NCBI RefSeq assembly: GCF_900089075.1
Contig: NZ_LT593746.1
Coordinates: forward strand, 951,207-1,015,206
DNA length: 64,000 nt
From: Vaginella massiliensis
GTDB taxonomy: Bacteria > Bacteroidota > Bacteroidia > Flavobacteriales > Weeksellaceae
Reading direction: 5' to 3'
Below are positions 16,800-25,387 of the stretch, one piece after another. Below the pieces are notes generated by a model. That model worked only from the letters and a program-made list of their open reading frames with translations. It did no database searches and was not told the DNA's origin. Position 1 is the first letter of the stretch. The number at the start of each line of letters is the position of its first letter. The position numbers were made by a program, and so were the translations under genes.

Positions 16800-18428
16800 A
16801 TGTCAAACGCAATCATTCAAATCCCCGTAGTGGTCAACGAACCGGTAAAAGCATATGGTGCAGGATCGCCAGAACGTATCGCTCTACAAGCAGCATACCA
16901 AGAAATGTATAATACCGTTACCGAAGTTCCGCAATACATTGGGTCGGAAGAAGTTTTTAGCGGAAATAAAATGGAAATAAGACCACCGCACGATCACCAA
17001 AAAGTTGTGGGATATTACCATAAAGGAACTCAAGAAGATGTAAAAAAAGCCATTGCAGTAGCTTTAGAAACTCGTAAAACCTGGGCTCAAACGCCTTGGC
17101 AAACACGTGCAGCAATCTTTTTGAAAGCGGCAGATTTGATCGCGGGACCATACCGTGCCAAAATTAATGCAGCAACGATGATTGGGCAATCTAAAAACGC
17201 CATGCAAGCCGAGATTGATTCAGCTTGTGAGTTCATCGATTTTCTACGTTTCAACGTGAAATTCATGACCGAGATTTATGCAGATCAGCCCGTTTCATCA
17301 CCAAACGTTTGGAACAAAGTAGAATATCGTCCTTTAGAAGGATTCACATTTGCCATCACACCGTTCAACTTCACCGCAATTTCGGGTAACTTACCGTCTT
17401 GTATGGCATTGATGGGGAATGTGGTGGTGTGGAAACCGTCTGACAAACAATTGTTGTCTGCCAAAGTTATCATGGAGGTTTTCAAAGAAGCAGGTTTACC
17501 AGATGGGGTGATCAATATGGTACTTACTGGTGGTGCAGAAACAGCCGAAACATGCATCAGCCACCCAGATTTTTCAGGATTACATTTTACAGGTTCTACA
17601 CAGGTTTTCAAAGATTTGTGGAAAAAAATAGGAAGTAACATCGATATTCACAAAACGTATCCGAGAATCGTAGGAGAAACAGGAGGCAAAGACTTTGTTG
17701 TTGCACACCAATCGGCAAAGGCCAAAGATGTCGCAATTGGCTTGGTACGAGGAGCATTTGAATACCAAGGTCAAAAATGTTCGGCAGCATCAAGAGCATA
17801 TATTCCATCGAGTTTATGGGGCGAGGTAGAGAAAGAAATGAAGGGAATGTTGGCGTCGATTACAGTAGGTTCGCCAGAAGATTTTACCAACTTTGTGAAC
17901 GCTGTAATTGACGAAAAAGCATTTGATAAAATCTCGGGTTATATCACACGTGCCAAAGAAGCAAGCGATGCTGAAGTGATAATGGGTGGAAATTTCGACA
18001 AATCAAAAGGATATTTCATCGATCCGACGGTGATCAAAACTACCAATCCAAAATACGAGAGTATGGTAGAAGAAATCTTCGGACCAGTACTTACCGTTTA
18101 TGTTTACGAAGACGATCAATACGAAGAAACTTTGCAGTTGGTAGACCAAACTTCAGACTACGCGCTTACTGGAGCATTGTACGCGTTGGATGCTGACGCC
18201 TTAGCTCTTGGATACAAAAAACTCGAAAATGCAGCGGGTAATTTCTACATCAACGACAAGCCTACGGGAGCTGTTGTGGGGCAACAACCTTTCGGTGGAG
18301 CAAGAGCTTCTGGTACAAACGACAAAGCAGGTTCGGCAATGAATCTTCTGCGTTGGACGTCTGTTCGTACCGTAAAAGAGCAATTTGTTCACCCAACAGA
18401 TTATCGTTATCCATTTTTAGAAAAATAA
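16800..18428 (+). CDS. pruA: L-glutamate gamma-semialdehyde dehydrogenase
   Basis: A 542-residue aldehyde dehydrogenase that oxidises glutamate-5-semialdehyde (from proline via P5C) to glutamate with NAD+. The general base Glu lies in IVGETGGKDFVV and the nucleophile Cys in YQGQKCSAASRAY. The NAD-binding region is marked by FTGSTQVFKDLWK. The N-terminus (NEPVKAYGAGSPER) and the C-terminal QPFGGARASGTNDKAGS match the stand-alone P5C dehydrogenase subtype (PruA/RocA-like) with no proline dehydrogenase domain. A strong terminator follows at 18443. No putA/proline dehydrogenase partner is in the window. Confidence 0.93.
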   Translation: MSNAIIQIPVVVNEPVKAYGAGSPERIALQAAYQEMYNTVTEVPQYIGSEEVFSGNKMEIRPPHDHQKVVGYYHKGTQEDVKKAIAVALETRKTWAQTPWQTRAAIFLKAADLIAGPYRAKINAATMIGQSKNAMQAEIDSACEFIDFLRFNVKFMTEIYADQPVSSPNVWNKVEYRPLEGFTFAITPFNFTAISGNLPSCMALMGNVVVWKPSDKQLLSAKVIMEVFKEAGLPDGVINMVLTGGAETAETCISHPDFSGLHFTGSTQVFKDLWKKIGSNIDIHKTYPRIVGETGGKDFVVAHQSAKAKDVAIGLVRGAFEYQGQKCSAASRAYIPSSLWGEVEKEMKGMLASITVGSPEDFTNFVNAVIDEKAFDKISGYITRAKEASDAEVIMGGNFDKSKGYFIDPTVIKTTNPKYESMVEEIFGPVLTVYVYEDDQYEETLQLVDQTSDYALTGALYALDADALALGYKKLENAAGNFYINDKPTGAVVGQQPFGGARASGTNDKAGSAMNLLRWTSVRTVKEQFVHPTDYRYPFLEK

Positions 18429-18442
18429 TTTTTATAAATTTG

Positions 18443-18469
18443 AACCTCACTTCGGTGAGGTTTTTTTTA
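18443..18469 (+). terminator. terminator after pruA
   Basis: AACCTCAC pairs with GTGAGGTT around a TTCG loop, with T8 after it. Confidence 0.9.
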
Positions 18470-18471
18470 TT

Positions 18472-19401
18472 ATGAGCACATCTTCAACGAGCGAAATAGC
18501 GATAAAAGCGTCTGTCTTTAGCATTTTTGGAAACCTGATATTAGCCTTGATCAAAGGAATAGCAGGTTACTTTGGTAATTCTTACGCCTTGATCGCCGAT
18601 GCTATAGAATCGACTACCGATGTGTTTTCTTCTATTTTGGTGCTTTTCGGACTCAAATATTCTGCCCGACCAGCAGACGACAATCATCCCTATGGGCATG
18701 GTAAAGCAGAGGTGATTGTTACTTTTCTTGTTGTGCTTTTTCTCATGGTTTCTGCGGTAATTATTGCGGTAGAAAGCGTTCAGAACATTACAACGCCGCA
18801 CGAAACTCCAAAACCTTTTACCCTCATCGTTTTAGGAGGCATCATCGTATTCAAAGAATTATCATATCAATATGTAATCCGAAAGAGCAAAGAGAGCAAT
18901 AGTTCTTCGCTCAAGGCAGATGCGTGGCATCATCGCAGCGATGCTATTACATCGATGATGGCGTTTATCGGAATTTCGTTTGCGCTCATTTTAGGTCCAG
19001 GTTGGGAGGCTGCAGACGATGTTGCTGCACTCATCGCTTCTGGGATCATTGTGTACAACGCTTATAGAATCCTTCGCCCAGCTTTAGGCGAAATGATGGA
19101 CGAGCATTTGTATGGAGAAGAGTTAGAAAAAGTTATCGAGTTTACACATAGGGTTCCTGGGGTTTTAGGTACCGATAAGGCAAACATCAGAAAGTCTGGA
19201 ATGCGGTATTTTGTAGATTTACACGTGATTGTGAGCCAAAACCTATCGGTAGGCGAAGGACATGAAATCGGACATTTGGTAAAAGATTTAATCATGGCAA
19301 AGATGCCACAAATCGCAGATGTGCTGATTCATATCGAACCCGATAATCTGCTTCAAACCTCCTATCAAGAAAAGTTAAATGATCTAATCAATTTAGAATA
19401 A
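18472..19401 (+). CDS. cation diffusion facilitator family transporter
   Basis: A 309-residue inner-membrane efflux protein of the CDF family, which exports divalent metals such as zinc, iron or manganese in exchange for protons. The first metal site is seen in SYALIADAIESTTD (DxxxD-like with A/E changes) and the second in WHHRSDAITS (HxxxD). HPYGHGKAE follows helix 2, and the C-terminal cytoplasmic domain (VDLHVIVSQNLSVGEGHEIGH) is the dimerisation domain. Six membrane helices can be placed in the first 200 residues. The metal cannot be assigned. The gene follows the pruA terminator by two bases, so its promoter must overlap that region or read-through occurs. Confidence 0.9.
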   Translation: MSTSSTSEIAIKASVFSIFGNLILALIKGIAGYFGNSYALIADAIESTTDVFSSILVLFGLKYSARPADDNHPYGHGKAEVIVTFLVVLFLMVSAVIIAVESVQNITTPHETPKPFTLIVLGGIIVFKELSYQYVIRKSKESNSSSLKADAWHHRSDAITSMMAFIGISFALILGPGWEAADDVAALIASGIIVYNAYRILRPALGEMMDEHLYGEELEKVIEFTHRVPGVLGTDKANIRKSGMRYFVDLHVIVSQNLSVGEGHEIGHLVKDLIMAKMPQIADVLIHIEPDNLLQTSYQEKLNDLINLE

Positions 19402-19462
19402 TGCTTTCATAATAAAAAACTCAATTTAAAATTATAATTTAGCGAAGCAAAAACACACAAAA

Positions 19463-20605
19463 ATGAAATATTTAGAAAACGAAAATTTAAAACTCATTGC
19501 ACAATCTGCAAAAGACTTTGCACAACAACATATCCAACCCAATATCATGGATTGGGACGAGAGCCAGACTTTCCCGGTAGAAGTATTCAAAAAATTGGGA
19601 GAGATGGGCTTTATGGGAATTTTAGTTCCAGAAGAATTAGGCGGTAGCGGTTTGTCTTACGACGAATATGTAACAATCGTAGATGAAATTTCGCAAGTAG
19701 ACCCATCGATTGGTTTATCGGTTGCGGCGCATAATTCATTGTGTACCAATCATATCTTGACTTTTGGGAATGAAGAACAAAAGAAAAAATGGATCCCGAA
19801 ATTAGCAACAGCCGAATGGATTGGCGCTTGGGGACTTACCGAGCACAACACAGGTTCTGATGCTGGAGGAATGTCGACCACAGCAGTAAAAGATGGCGAC
19901 GAATGGGTGATCAACGGAGCCAAAAACTTTATTACGCACGCCATTTCGGGTGATGTTGCCGTTGTGATGACACGCACTGGAGAGAAAGGTGCAAAAAATA
20001 ACGCAACAGCTTTTGTTATCGAGAAAGGAACGCCAGGATTTACTTCGGGTAAAAAAGAAAATAAATTAGGAATGCGCGCCTCGGAAACCGCAGAACTTAT
20101 TTTCGATAATGTGCGCGTTTCAGACGCCAACCGTTTGGGAGAAGTTGGAGAAGGATTCAAACAAGCGCTGAAAATTCTAGATGGCGGACGCATATCGATT
20201 GCAGCATTGAGTTTGGGTATTGCCAAAGGAGCCTACAAATCGGCGTTGAAATATGCAAAAGAAAGAGAACAATTCGGGCAACCGATTGCGAATTTCCAAG
20301 CCATCAATTTCAAATTAGCAGAAATGGCAACCGAAATCGAAGCTTCTGAATTGTTGATTTACAAAGCTGCCTACCTCAAAAATAAAAATCTCCCGATGTC
20401 GACCGAAGGAGCGATGGCGAAATATTATGCCTCAGAGGCTTGTGTGCGCATTGCCAACGAAGCGGTTCAAATCTTCGGAGGTTATGGTTATACCAAAGAT
20501 TTCCCAGCAGAGAAATTCTACCGAGATTCGAAATTGTGTACCATTGGCGAAGGAACCACCGAAATTCAAAAATTGGTCATCGGTAGAAATATTATAAAAG
20601 ATTAA
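19463..20605 (+). CDS. acyl-CoA dehydrogenase
   Basis: A 380-residue FAD enzyme of the acyl-CoA dehydrogenase family (alpha-beta desaturation of acyl-CoA, electrons to ETF). Landmarks are the FAD/substrate signature GAWGLTEHNTGSDAGG, the middle beta domain (AISGDVAVVMTRTGEKG), and the C-terminal helical domain with QIFGGYGYTKDFPAEKFYRDSKLCTIGEGTTEIQ split here as QIFGGYGYT and FYRDSKLCTIGEGTTEIQ. The catalytic base is the Glu of GEGTTEIQ in the short/branched-chain type. With E1 and E2 of a branched-chain complex in the window, a role in isovaleryl- or 2-methylbutyryl-CoA oxidation is possible, but chain-length preference is not readable. Confidence 0.92.
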   Translation: MKYLENENLKLIAQSAKDFAQQHIQPNIMDWDESQTFPVEVFKKLGEMGFMGILVPEELGGSGLSYDEYVTIVDEISQVDPSIGLSVAAHNSLCTNHILTFGNEEQKKKWIPKLATAEWIGAWGLTEHNTGSDAGGMSTTAVKDGDEWVINGAKNFITHAISGDVAVVMTRTGEKGAKNNATAFVIEKGTPGFTSGKKENKLGMRASETAELIFDNVRVSDANRLGEVGEGFKQALKILDGGRISIAALSLGIAKGAYKSALKYAKEREQFGQPIANFQAINFKLAEMATEIEASELLIYKAAYLKNKNLPMSTEGAMAKYYASEACVRIANEAVQIFGGYGYTKDFPAEKFYRDSKLCTIGEGTTEIQKLVIGRNIIKD

Positions 20606-20615
20606 GAGAAAAGTA

Positions 20616-20647
20616 TTTGTATAATAATATAAAGCGTTATATATTTG
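20616..20647 (+). promoter_or_regulatory. promoter of rpsU
   Basis: TTTG at 20616-20619, a 20-bp spacer, TATATTTG at 20640-20647. The ATG of rpsU is 39 bases downstream. Confidence 0.7.
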
Positions 20648-20686
20648 CAAACTCAAAATATAGAAACAAAAAGAAATAGATAGATT

Positions 20687-20881
20687 ATGTTAATCATTCC
20701 AGTAAAAGACGGCGAATCAATCGAAAGAGCCCTTAAAAAATACAAGAGAAAATATGATAGAACAGGAGTATTGCGCCAGCTAAGAGCACGTCAACAATAC
20801 ACCAAACCATCTGTTCTTAAACGTCAAAAAATGGGTAGAGCAATCTACAAACAAGCTTTGCTAGCTCAAGAAGAAGCTTAA
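20687..20881 (+). CDS. rpsU: 30S ribosomal protein S21
   Basis: A 64-residue basic protein. It shows the S21 pattern MLIIPVKDGESIERALKKYKRK with the R-rich helices that follow. S21 sits near the 3' end of 16S rRNA and helps base-pairing with mRNA leaders. In Bacteroidota, where Shine-Dalgarno sites are scarce, S21 helps occlude the anti-SD. It has its own promoter and a terminator at 20913-20957 before the recombinase gene. Confidence 0.95.
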   Translation: MLIIPVKDGESIERALKKYKRKYDRTGVLRQLRARQQYTKPSVLKRQKMGRAIYKQALLAQEEA

Positions 20882-20912
20882 GCAAAAGAAATAGTTTACA
20901 ATAAATTTGTAC

Positions 20913-20957
20913 AACCTATTCGTTGAAGTTTTATAACTTTGGTGAATAGGTTTTTTT
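20913..20957 (+). terminator. terminator after rpsU
   Basis: AACCTATTC (20913-20921) pairs with GAATAGGTT (20944-20952), followed by seven T. The loop is long (22 bases) and contains a weaker internal pairing. Confidence 0.7.
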
Positions 20958-21863
20958 ATGGATTATATTCAGAAATTTCTCGATTATTTATTGCTCGAAA
21001 AACGGTATTCGCAACATACGGTGAAAAATTATGCGATAGACCTTCGAGATTTTAAAGACTTTTTCTTCGAAGAAGAATTGACCTACGAAATTGAGCACGC
21101 CACAAAAAATCACATCAGAGCATTCGTTATGCGACTTTCGCAAAACAAGCTTTCAGACAGAAGCATCAATCGTAAACTCACGACGCTGCGATCTTTTTAT
21201 AAATTTTTGATGAAAATAGGGCTAATCTCTACCGCACCTACCAGTCAAATCAAATCACTCAAGACCAAAAAAGAAGTGCTGGTTCCTTTGACAGAAACTG
21301 AAACCCAAAAACTTTTCGAATACGAAGGCTTGTTCCCGAATACTTTTGAAGGAATAAGAGACCGATTGATTTTGAATTTATTTTACCAAACCGGCATGCG
21401 TCGATCTGAGCTTATTCAGTTGAAAACAAATCAGATAGACTACCATCAAAAAACAATCAAAGTAATAGGAAAGCGAAACAAAGAACGCCTTTTGCCAGTT
21501 GCAGATCAATTGCTAGAAGAATTGGCACGATACCAAAAATTGCGTTCCGAAGTCGCTCTCGAAGGCGATTTAACATTTTTTATAACCACTATAGGAAAAC
21601 CTTTGTACGATAAATTTGTTTACAATCTGGTAAAATATTATCTTAGTCATATTACAAACAAGAAAAAGAAGGGGCCGCATGTATTGAGGCATACCTTTGC
21701 TACACAGTTGTTGGAGAATGATGCAGATCTGAATGCGGTAAAAGAATTATTAGGGCATTCGAGTTTGTCTTCTACACAAATCTATACACACAGTAGCATT
21801 CATATTTTAAAAAAAGTGTTTAACCAAGCTCACCCACGTGGGCGTAAAAAAGAAGAACTATGA
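20958..21863 (+). CDS. tyrosine recombinase XerC/XerD
   Basis: A 301-residue site-specific tyrosine recombinase, most likely one of the Xer pair that resolves chromosome dimers at dif with FtsK. The N-terminal SAM-like core-binding domain covers residues 1-100. The catalytic set is visible: Arg in GMRRSELIQL (148-149), His241 and Arg244 in HVLRHTFA, His267 in LLGHSSL, and the nucleophile Tyr276 in TQIYTH. Conserved length and core-genome context (rpsU upstream, hpf overlapping downstream) argue for a housekeeping Xer rather than a phage or transposon integrase. XerC and XerD cannot be told apart by eye. Confidence 0.9.
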   Translation: MDYIQKFLDYLLLEKRYSQHTVKNYAIDLRDFKDFFFEEELTYEIEHATKNHIRAFVMRLSQNKLSDRSINRKLTTLRSFYKFLMKIGLISTAPTSQIKSLKTKKEVLVPLTETETQKLFEYEGLFPNTFEGIRDRLILNLFYQTGMRRSELIQLKTNQIDYHQKTIKVIGKRNKERLLPVADQLLEELARYQKLRSEVALEGDLTFFITTIGKPLYDKFVYNLVKYYLSHITNKKKKGPHVLRHTFATQLLENDADLNAVKELLGHSSLSSTQIYTHSSIHILKKVFNQAHPRGRKKEEL

Positions 21864-22159
21864 AAGTAAAATTTCAAGCGGTTAATTTTAATGCGAAACA
21901 AAACCTAGAAGAGTATTTAGAGCAGAAGTTATCTAAGTTAGACAATCTGACCGACCAGATTATTGCGGCAGACGTCACGATGAAATTAGAAAACACATCG
22001 GAAAAAGATAACAAGTTGATAGATGTAAGATTAGAAATTCCGGGCGACGATATTTTGGTCAGCAAAAAAGGACAATCGTTCGAAGAGTGTATCGATTTAT
22101 CCATGGATACCTTGAAACGCTTAATCATCAAACGCAAAGAAAAAATTGCAGACCGATAA
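21860..22159 (+). CDS. hpf: ribosome hibernation-promoting factor / RaiA family protein
   Basis: A 99-residue short-form HPF/RaiA protein that binds the 30S decoding region and stalls translation in stationary phase. The pattern MKVKFQAVNFNAKQNLEEYLEQKLSKL, split as two strands and a helix, then ADVTMKLE and VRLEIPGDDILVSKKG is typical. It lacks the C-terminal dimerisation domain of long HPF. Its ATG overlaps the recombinase stop by four bases (ATGA), indicating translational coupling. A perfect 11-bp hairpin at 22216-22245 follows and may terminate it. Confidence 0.9.
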   Translation: MKVKFQAVNFNAKQNLEEYLEQKLSKLDNLTDQIIAADVTMKLENTSEKDNKLIDVRLEIPGDDILVSKKGQSFEECIDLSMDTLKRLIIKRKEKIADR

Positions 22160-22184
22160 ATGGGATTAAAAAATATTTCAAAAA

Positions 22185-22215
22185 TTTGGATTATAAAAAA
22201 ATCTATGTAAATTTG
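22185..22215 (+). promoter_or_regulatory. promoter of the tRNA-Thr/Tyr cluster
   Basis: TTTG at 22185-22188, exactly 19 bp, then TAAATTTG at 22208-22215, a full consensus match. Transcription would begin near 22220, inside a hairpin. Confidence 0.75.
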
Positions 22216-22250
22216 CAGTCCGTTAAAACAACAGTTAACGGACTGTTCTT
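22216..22250 (+). terminator. perfect hairpin between promoter and tRNA-Thr
   Basis: CAGTCCGTTAA (22216-22226) and TTAACGGACTG (22235-22245) pair over 11 bp with an 8-base loop, followed by TTCTTTG. It may terminate hpf mRNA. A transcript started at the adjacent promoter would begin inside the left arm and so escape the hairpin. Confidence 0.55.
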
Positions 22251-22270
22251 TGTAAGAGAAGTAGAAAATT

Positions 22271-22344
22271 GCCGATGTAGCTCAGCTGGCTAGAGCAGCT
22301 GATTTGTAATCAGCAGGTCGTGGGTTCGAGTCCCTCTATCGGCT
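22271..22344 (+). tRNA. tRNA-Thr (TGT)
   Basis: Acceptor arms GCCGATG and TATCGGC, D arm GCTCAGCTGGCTAGAGC, anticodon TGT in GATTTGTAATC, T arm GGGTTCGAGTCCC. No CCA encoded. Confidence 0.95.
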
Positions 22345-22366
22345 CTTTTTTTTTGAAATTTGTGTT

Positions 22367-22449
22367 GGGAAGATACTCAAGCGGCCAACGAGGACGGACT
22401 GTAAATCCGTTGGTTTTCACCTTCGCAGGTTCGAATCCTGCTCTTCCCA
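22367..22449 (+). tRNA. tRNA-Tyr (GTA)
   Basis: Acceptor arms GGGAAGA and TCTTCCC, anticodon GTA in GACTGTAAATCC, a long variable arm (class II), T arm with GGTTCGAATCC. No CCA encoded. Confidence 0.94.
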
Positions 22450-22497
22450 CTTTATAATTTTTTCGTTCTGAATTATAAGAAAAATAAAATAATTTTT

Positions 22498-22505
22498 TAC
22501 CTTTG
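22498..22505 (+). promoter_or_regulatory. -7 element before tRNA-Gly
   Basis: TACCTTTG, 40 bases before tRNA-Gly, matches TAnnTTTG. The -33 region is not convincing. Confidence 0.45.
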
Positions 22506-22545
22506 CAAGGTTTTAATTCAGAATTGTAAAAAACAGAAAGAACAG

Positions 22546-22618
22546 GCGGGAATAGCTCAATTGGTAGAGCGTCAGCCTTCCAAGCTGAATGTTGCGGGTT
22601 CGAGTCCCGTTTCCCGCT
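22546..22618 (+). tRNA. tRNA-Gly (TCC)
   Basis: Acceptor arms GCGGGAA and TTCCCGC, anticodon TCC in CCTTCCAAG, T arm GGGTTCGAGTCCC. No CCA encoded. Confidence 0.95.
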
Positions 22619-22627
22619 CTATTTCTT

Positions 22628-22699
22628 GCCGATGTAGCTCAGGGGTAGAGTGCTTCCTTGGTAAGGAAGAGGTCGCGGGTTCAATTCCCGTCGTTGGCT
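22628..22699 (+). tRNA. tRNA-Thr (GGT)
   Basis: Acceptor arms GCCGATG and CGTTGGC, anticodon GGT in CCTTGGTAAGG, T arm GGGTTCAATTCCC. It lies 91 bases before tuf, so tRNA and tuf may share a transcript, a known bacterial arrangement. Confidence 0.94.
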
Positions 22700-22789
22700 C
22701 ACGTTTTTTTTCTTGTGATTTATTATAAGAAAAAGTAGTATTTTAGAATCTTTAGATTAAGTATAACATAGAAATTAATAAAAAGTAAA

Positions 22790-23977
22790 ATGGCAAAGGA
22801 AACTTTTAATCGTAATAAGCCGCACTTGAACATCGGTACTATCGGGCACGTTGACCACGGTAAGACTACATTGACTGCTGCTATTACAAAAGTATTGGCT
22901 GACGCTGGTTATTCAGAAGCGAGAGCTTATGACTCAATCGATAACGCTCCAGAAGAAAAAGAGAGAGGTATTACAATTAATACATCTCACGTAGAGTACG
23001 AAACTGCTAACCGTCACTATGCACACGTTGACTGTCCTGGTCACGCGGATTACGTGAAAAACATGGTTACTGGTGCTGCTCAAATGGATGGTGCGATCTT
23101 AGTAGTTGCTGCTACAGACGGACCAATGCCACAAACTCGTGAGCACATCTTATTGTGTCGTCAGGTAAACGTTCCACGTATCGTTGTTTTCTTGAACAAA
23201 GTGGACATGGTTGATGATGCAGAGTTATTAGAATTAGTAGATATGGAGGTAAGAGATTTGTTATCTTCTTATGAGTACGATGGTGATAACACGCCAGTAG
23301 TACAAGGGTCTGCATTAGGAGCATTGAATGGTGAGTCAAAATGGGTAGAGACAGTTCTTAACTTGATGGAGGCTGTTGATACTTGGATCGAGCAACCAGT
23401 ACGTGACCAAGATAAACCATTCTTGATGCCAATTGAAGACGTATTCTCAATTACAGGACGTGGTACTGTAGCGACAGGACGTATCGAAGCTGGTGTAATC
23501 AACACAGGTGATCCAGTTGATATCGTAGGTATGGGTGAAGAAAAATTAACTTCAACTGTAACTGGGGTAGAGATGTTCCGTAAAATATTAGATAGAGGAG
23601 AGGCTGGTGATAACGTAGGATTGTTGTTACGTGGTATTGAGAAAACAGACATCCGTCGTGGTATGGTTATCGCAAAACAAGGATCTGTAACTCCACACAA
23701 AAAATTCAAAGCTGAGGTGTATATCTTGACTAAAGAAGAAGGTGGACGTCACACGCCATTCCACAACAGATACCGTCCTCAATTCTATGTACGTACAACA
23801 GATGTAACAGGAGAAATCCATTTACCAGAAGGAGTAGAGATGGTATTACCTGGGGATAACTTAACTATCGATGTTGAGTTGTTACAGCCAATTGCATTGA
23901 ACGTAGGTTTACGTTTTGCTATCCGTGAAGGAGGTAGAACTGTAGGTGCGGGACAGGTAACAGAAATTTTAGATTAA
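22790..23977 (+). CDS. tuf: elongation factor Tu
   Basis: A 395-residue GTPase that delivers aminoacyl-tRNA to the ribosome. G1 is GHVDHGKT (residues 19-26), G2 lies in [13 protein letters not shown]3 is DCPGHADY and G4 is NKVD. Domains 2 and 3 follow at full length, ending [10 protein letters not shown]. Codon choice is strongly biased toward the GGT/CGT/TTA set, unlike most neighbours, as expected for a highly expressed gene. It sits after four tRNA genes and before tRNA-Trp and secE, the usual tRNA-tuf-secE-nusG arrangement. A terminator at 24008-24036 separates it from tRNA-Trp. Confidence 0.99.
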   Translation: MAKETFNRNKPHLNIGTIGHVDHGKTTLTAAITKVLADAGYSEARAYDSIDNAPEEKERGITINTSHVEYETANRHYAHVDCPGHADYVKNMVTGAAQMDGAILVVAATDGPMPQTREHILLCRQVNVPRIVVFLNKVDMVDDAELLELVDMEVRDLLSSYEYDGDNTPVVQGSALGALNGESKWVETVLNLMEAVDTWIEQPVRDQDKPFLMPIEDVFSITGRGTVATGRIEAGVINTGDPVDIVGMGEEKLTSTVTGVEMFRKILDRGEAGDNVGLLLRGIEKTDIRRGMVIAKQGSVTPHKKFKAEVYILTKEEGGRHTPFHNRYRPQFYVRTTDVTGEIHLPEGVEMVLPGDNLTIDVELLQPIALNVGLRFAIREGGRTVGAGQVTEILD

Positions 23978-24007
23978 TATTATTTAATATAAAATTATAA
24001 AAAAAAG

Positions 24008-24036
24008 ATGGTAGTCGATTCCAGACTACCATTTTT
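24008..24036 (+). terminator. terminator after tuf
   Basis: ATGGTAGTC pairs with GACTACCAT around a 7-base loop, followed by five T (with one C after). Confidence 0.8.
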
Positions 24037-24038
24037 CT

Positions 24039-24109
24039 ACGGGCATAGTTCAATGGTAGAATAGCGGTCTCCAAAACCGTTGATCAGGGTTCGAATCCTT
24101 GTGCCCGTG
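24039..24109 (+). tRNA. tRNA-Trp (CCA)
   Basis: Acceptor arms ACGGGCA and TGCCCGT, anticodon CCA in GTCTCCAAAAC, T arm GGGTTCGAATCCT. It starts three bases after the tuf terminator and ends 17 bases before secE. Confidence 0.94.
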
Positions 24110-24126
24110 CAAATTAGAAAAGCGAT

Positions 24127-24318
24127 ATGAAAATCGTAAACTTTATAAAGGAATCGTATGTAGAGTTCAAGGATCATGTAACATGGCCAAATTCGACGAC
24201 GCTTCAGAAAGATACCATTACTGTAACTATAGCAACTGTTGTGTTAGCTATATTTTTGTATTTGGTAGATTCTGCATTTGCGAATATACTGTATTCGATT
24301 TATGAAACATTGAGATAA
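24127..24318 (+). CDS. secE: preprotein translocase subunit SecE
   Basis: A 63-residue single-span form of SecE, which clamps the SecY channel in the inner membrane. It has an amphipathic N-terminus containing the family motif FKDHVTWPNSTTLQKDT (the EVTWP-like signature) followed by one membrane segment at about residues 36-56. It is the first gene of the secE-nusG-rplKAJL-rpoBC cluster. Confidence 0.93.
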   Translation: MKIVNFIKESYVEFKDHVTWPNSTTLQKDTITVTIATVVLAIFLYLVDSAFANILYSIYETLR

Positions 24319-24350
24319 AAATTATTTAATCCGTTAGTCAAGTTAACATC

Positions 24351-24893
24351 ATGATTGATAAAAAATGGTATGTAGTAAAAACCGTAAGCGGACAAGAGCT
24401 TAAGGTGAAAAACTATATTGAGAACGAAGCACAATATCAGAACCTAACCGATTATATTGGTCAGGTGGTTGTGCCTATGGAAAAAGTCATTCAACTTCGC
24501 AACGGAAAAAAATATCAAAAAGAAAAAGTTCACTTCCCAGGATATGTAATGGTAGAGGCTTCTTTACAAGGAGAAGTGCCACACCTAATCAAAAATATCC
24601 CAGGCGTGATCAGTTTTTTAAGTGCAACCAAGGGCGGTGATCCTGTACCAATGCGTCAGAGCGAGGTCAACAGAATGCTCGGGAAAGTAGATGAATTGGC
24701 AGAAAATATCGAAATCAACACCATGGCATTCACCATAGGAGAACCGGTACGAGTTGCAGATGGCCCATTCAAAGGCTTCGATGGTGTAGTTGAAACCATC
24801 TCAGAAGATAAACGCAAGTTGGAGGTTATGGTCATGATTTTCGACCGTAAGACACCATTAGAGTTAAACTTCTCTCAAGTAGAAAAAATTTAG
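24351..24893 (+). CDS. nusG: transcription termination/antitermination protein NusG
   Basis: A 180-residue NusG. The N-terminal NGN domain begins KKWYVVKTVSGQELKVKNYIE and includes the FPGYVMVEA strand that contacts the RNA polymerase clamp. The C-terminal KOW domain (GEPVRVADGPFKGFDGVVE) binds NusE/S10 or Rho. It couples transcription to translation and Rho termination. It is in the usual place between secE and rplK. Confidence 0.97.
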   Translation: MIDKKWYVVKTVSGQELKVKNYIENEAQYQNLTDYIGQVVVPMEKVIQLRNGKKYQKEKVHFPGYVMVEASLQGEVPHLIKNIPGVISFLSATKGGDPVPMRQSEVNRMLGKVDELAENIEINTMAFTIGEPVRVADGPFKGFDGVVETISEDKRKLEVMVMIFDRKTPLELNFSQVEKI

Positions 24894-24930
24894 GCTGCTT
24901 CCACATAACGCTTAATTTTAAAATATAAAA

Positions 24931-25371
24931 ATGGCAAAAAAAATTGAAAAAGTTGTAAAACTTCAAGTAAAAGGAGGGCAAGCAAACCCTTCGCCACCTG
25001 TAGGACCTGCATTGGGTGCTGCTGGGGTAAACATCATGGAGTTTTGTAAGCAATTTAACGGACGTACACAAGAAAAACAAGGGCAAGTGTTGCCAGTTGT
25101 AATTACCGTGTATCAAGACAAATCTTTCGATTTTGTGATCAAAACTCCACCAGCTGCAGTACAGTTGATGGACTTAGCAAAATTGAAAAAAGGTTCTGGA
25201 GAACCAAACCGTCAAAAAGTTGGTTCAGTAACTTGGGATCAAGTAAGAGCGATTGCTGAAGATAAGTTGGCAGACATGAACTGCTTTACTGTTGAATCTG
25301 CTATGAAAATGGTTGCTGGAACTGCACGTTCTATGGGTATAACTGTAAAAGGTGGTCAAGCTCCAGAATAA
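24931..25371 (+). CDS. rplK: 50S ribosomal protein L11
   Basis: A 146-residue L11, part of the GTPase-associated centre of the large subunit. The N-terminal domain ([20 protein letters not shown]) is the thiostrepton-contact proline-rich region. The C-terminal rRNA-binding domain ends [15 protein letters not shown]. It is followed 16 bases later by rplA. Confidence 0.98.
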   Translation: MAKKIEKVVKLQVKGGQANPSPPVGPALGAAGVNIMEFCKQFNGRTQEKQGQVLPVVITVYQDKSFDFVIKTPPAAVQLMDLAKLKKGSGEPNRQKVGSVTWDQVRAIAEDKLADMNCFTVESAMKMVAGTARSMGITVKGGQAPE

Positions 25372-25387
25372 TTAAAAACATTTAGAC

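Noticed and set aside
20958-21863. Tyrosine recombinase as the integrase of the island
   Set aside because: It lies 32 kb away among core genes, overlaps hpf, and has the length and motifs of a housekeeping Xer protein.
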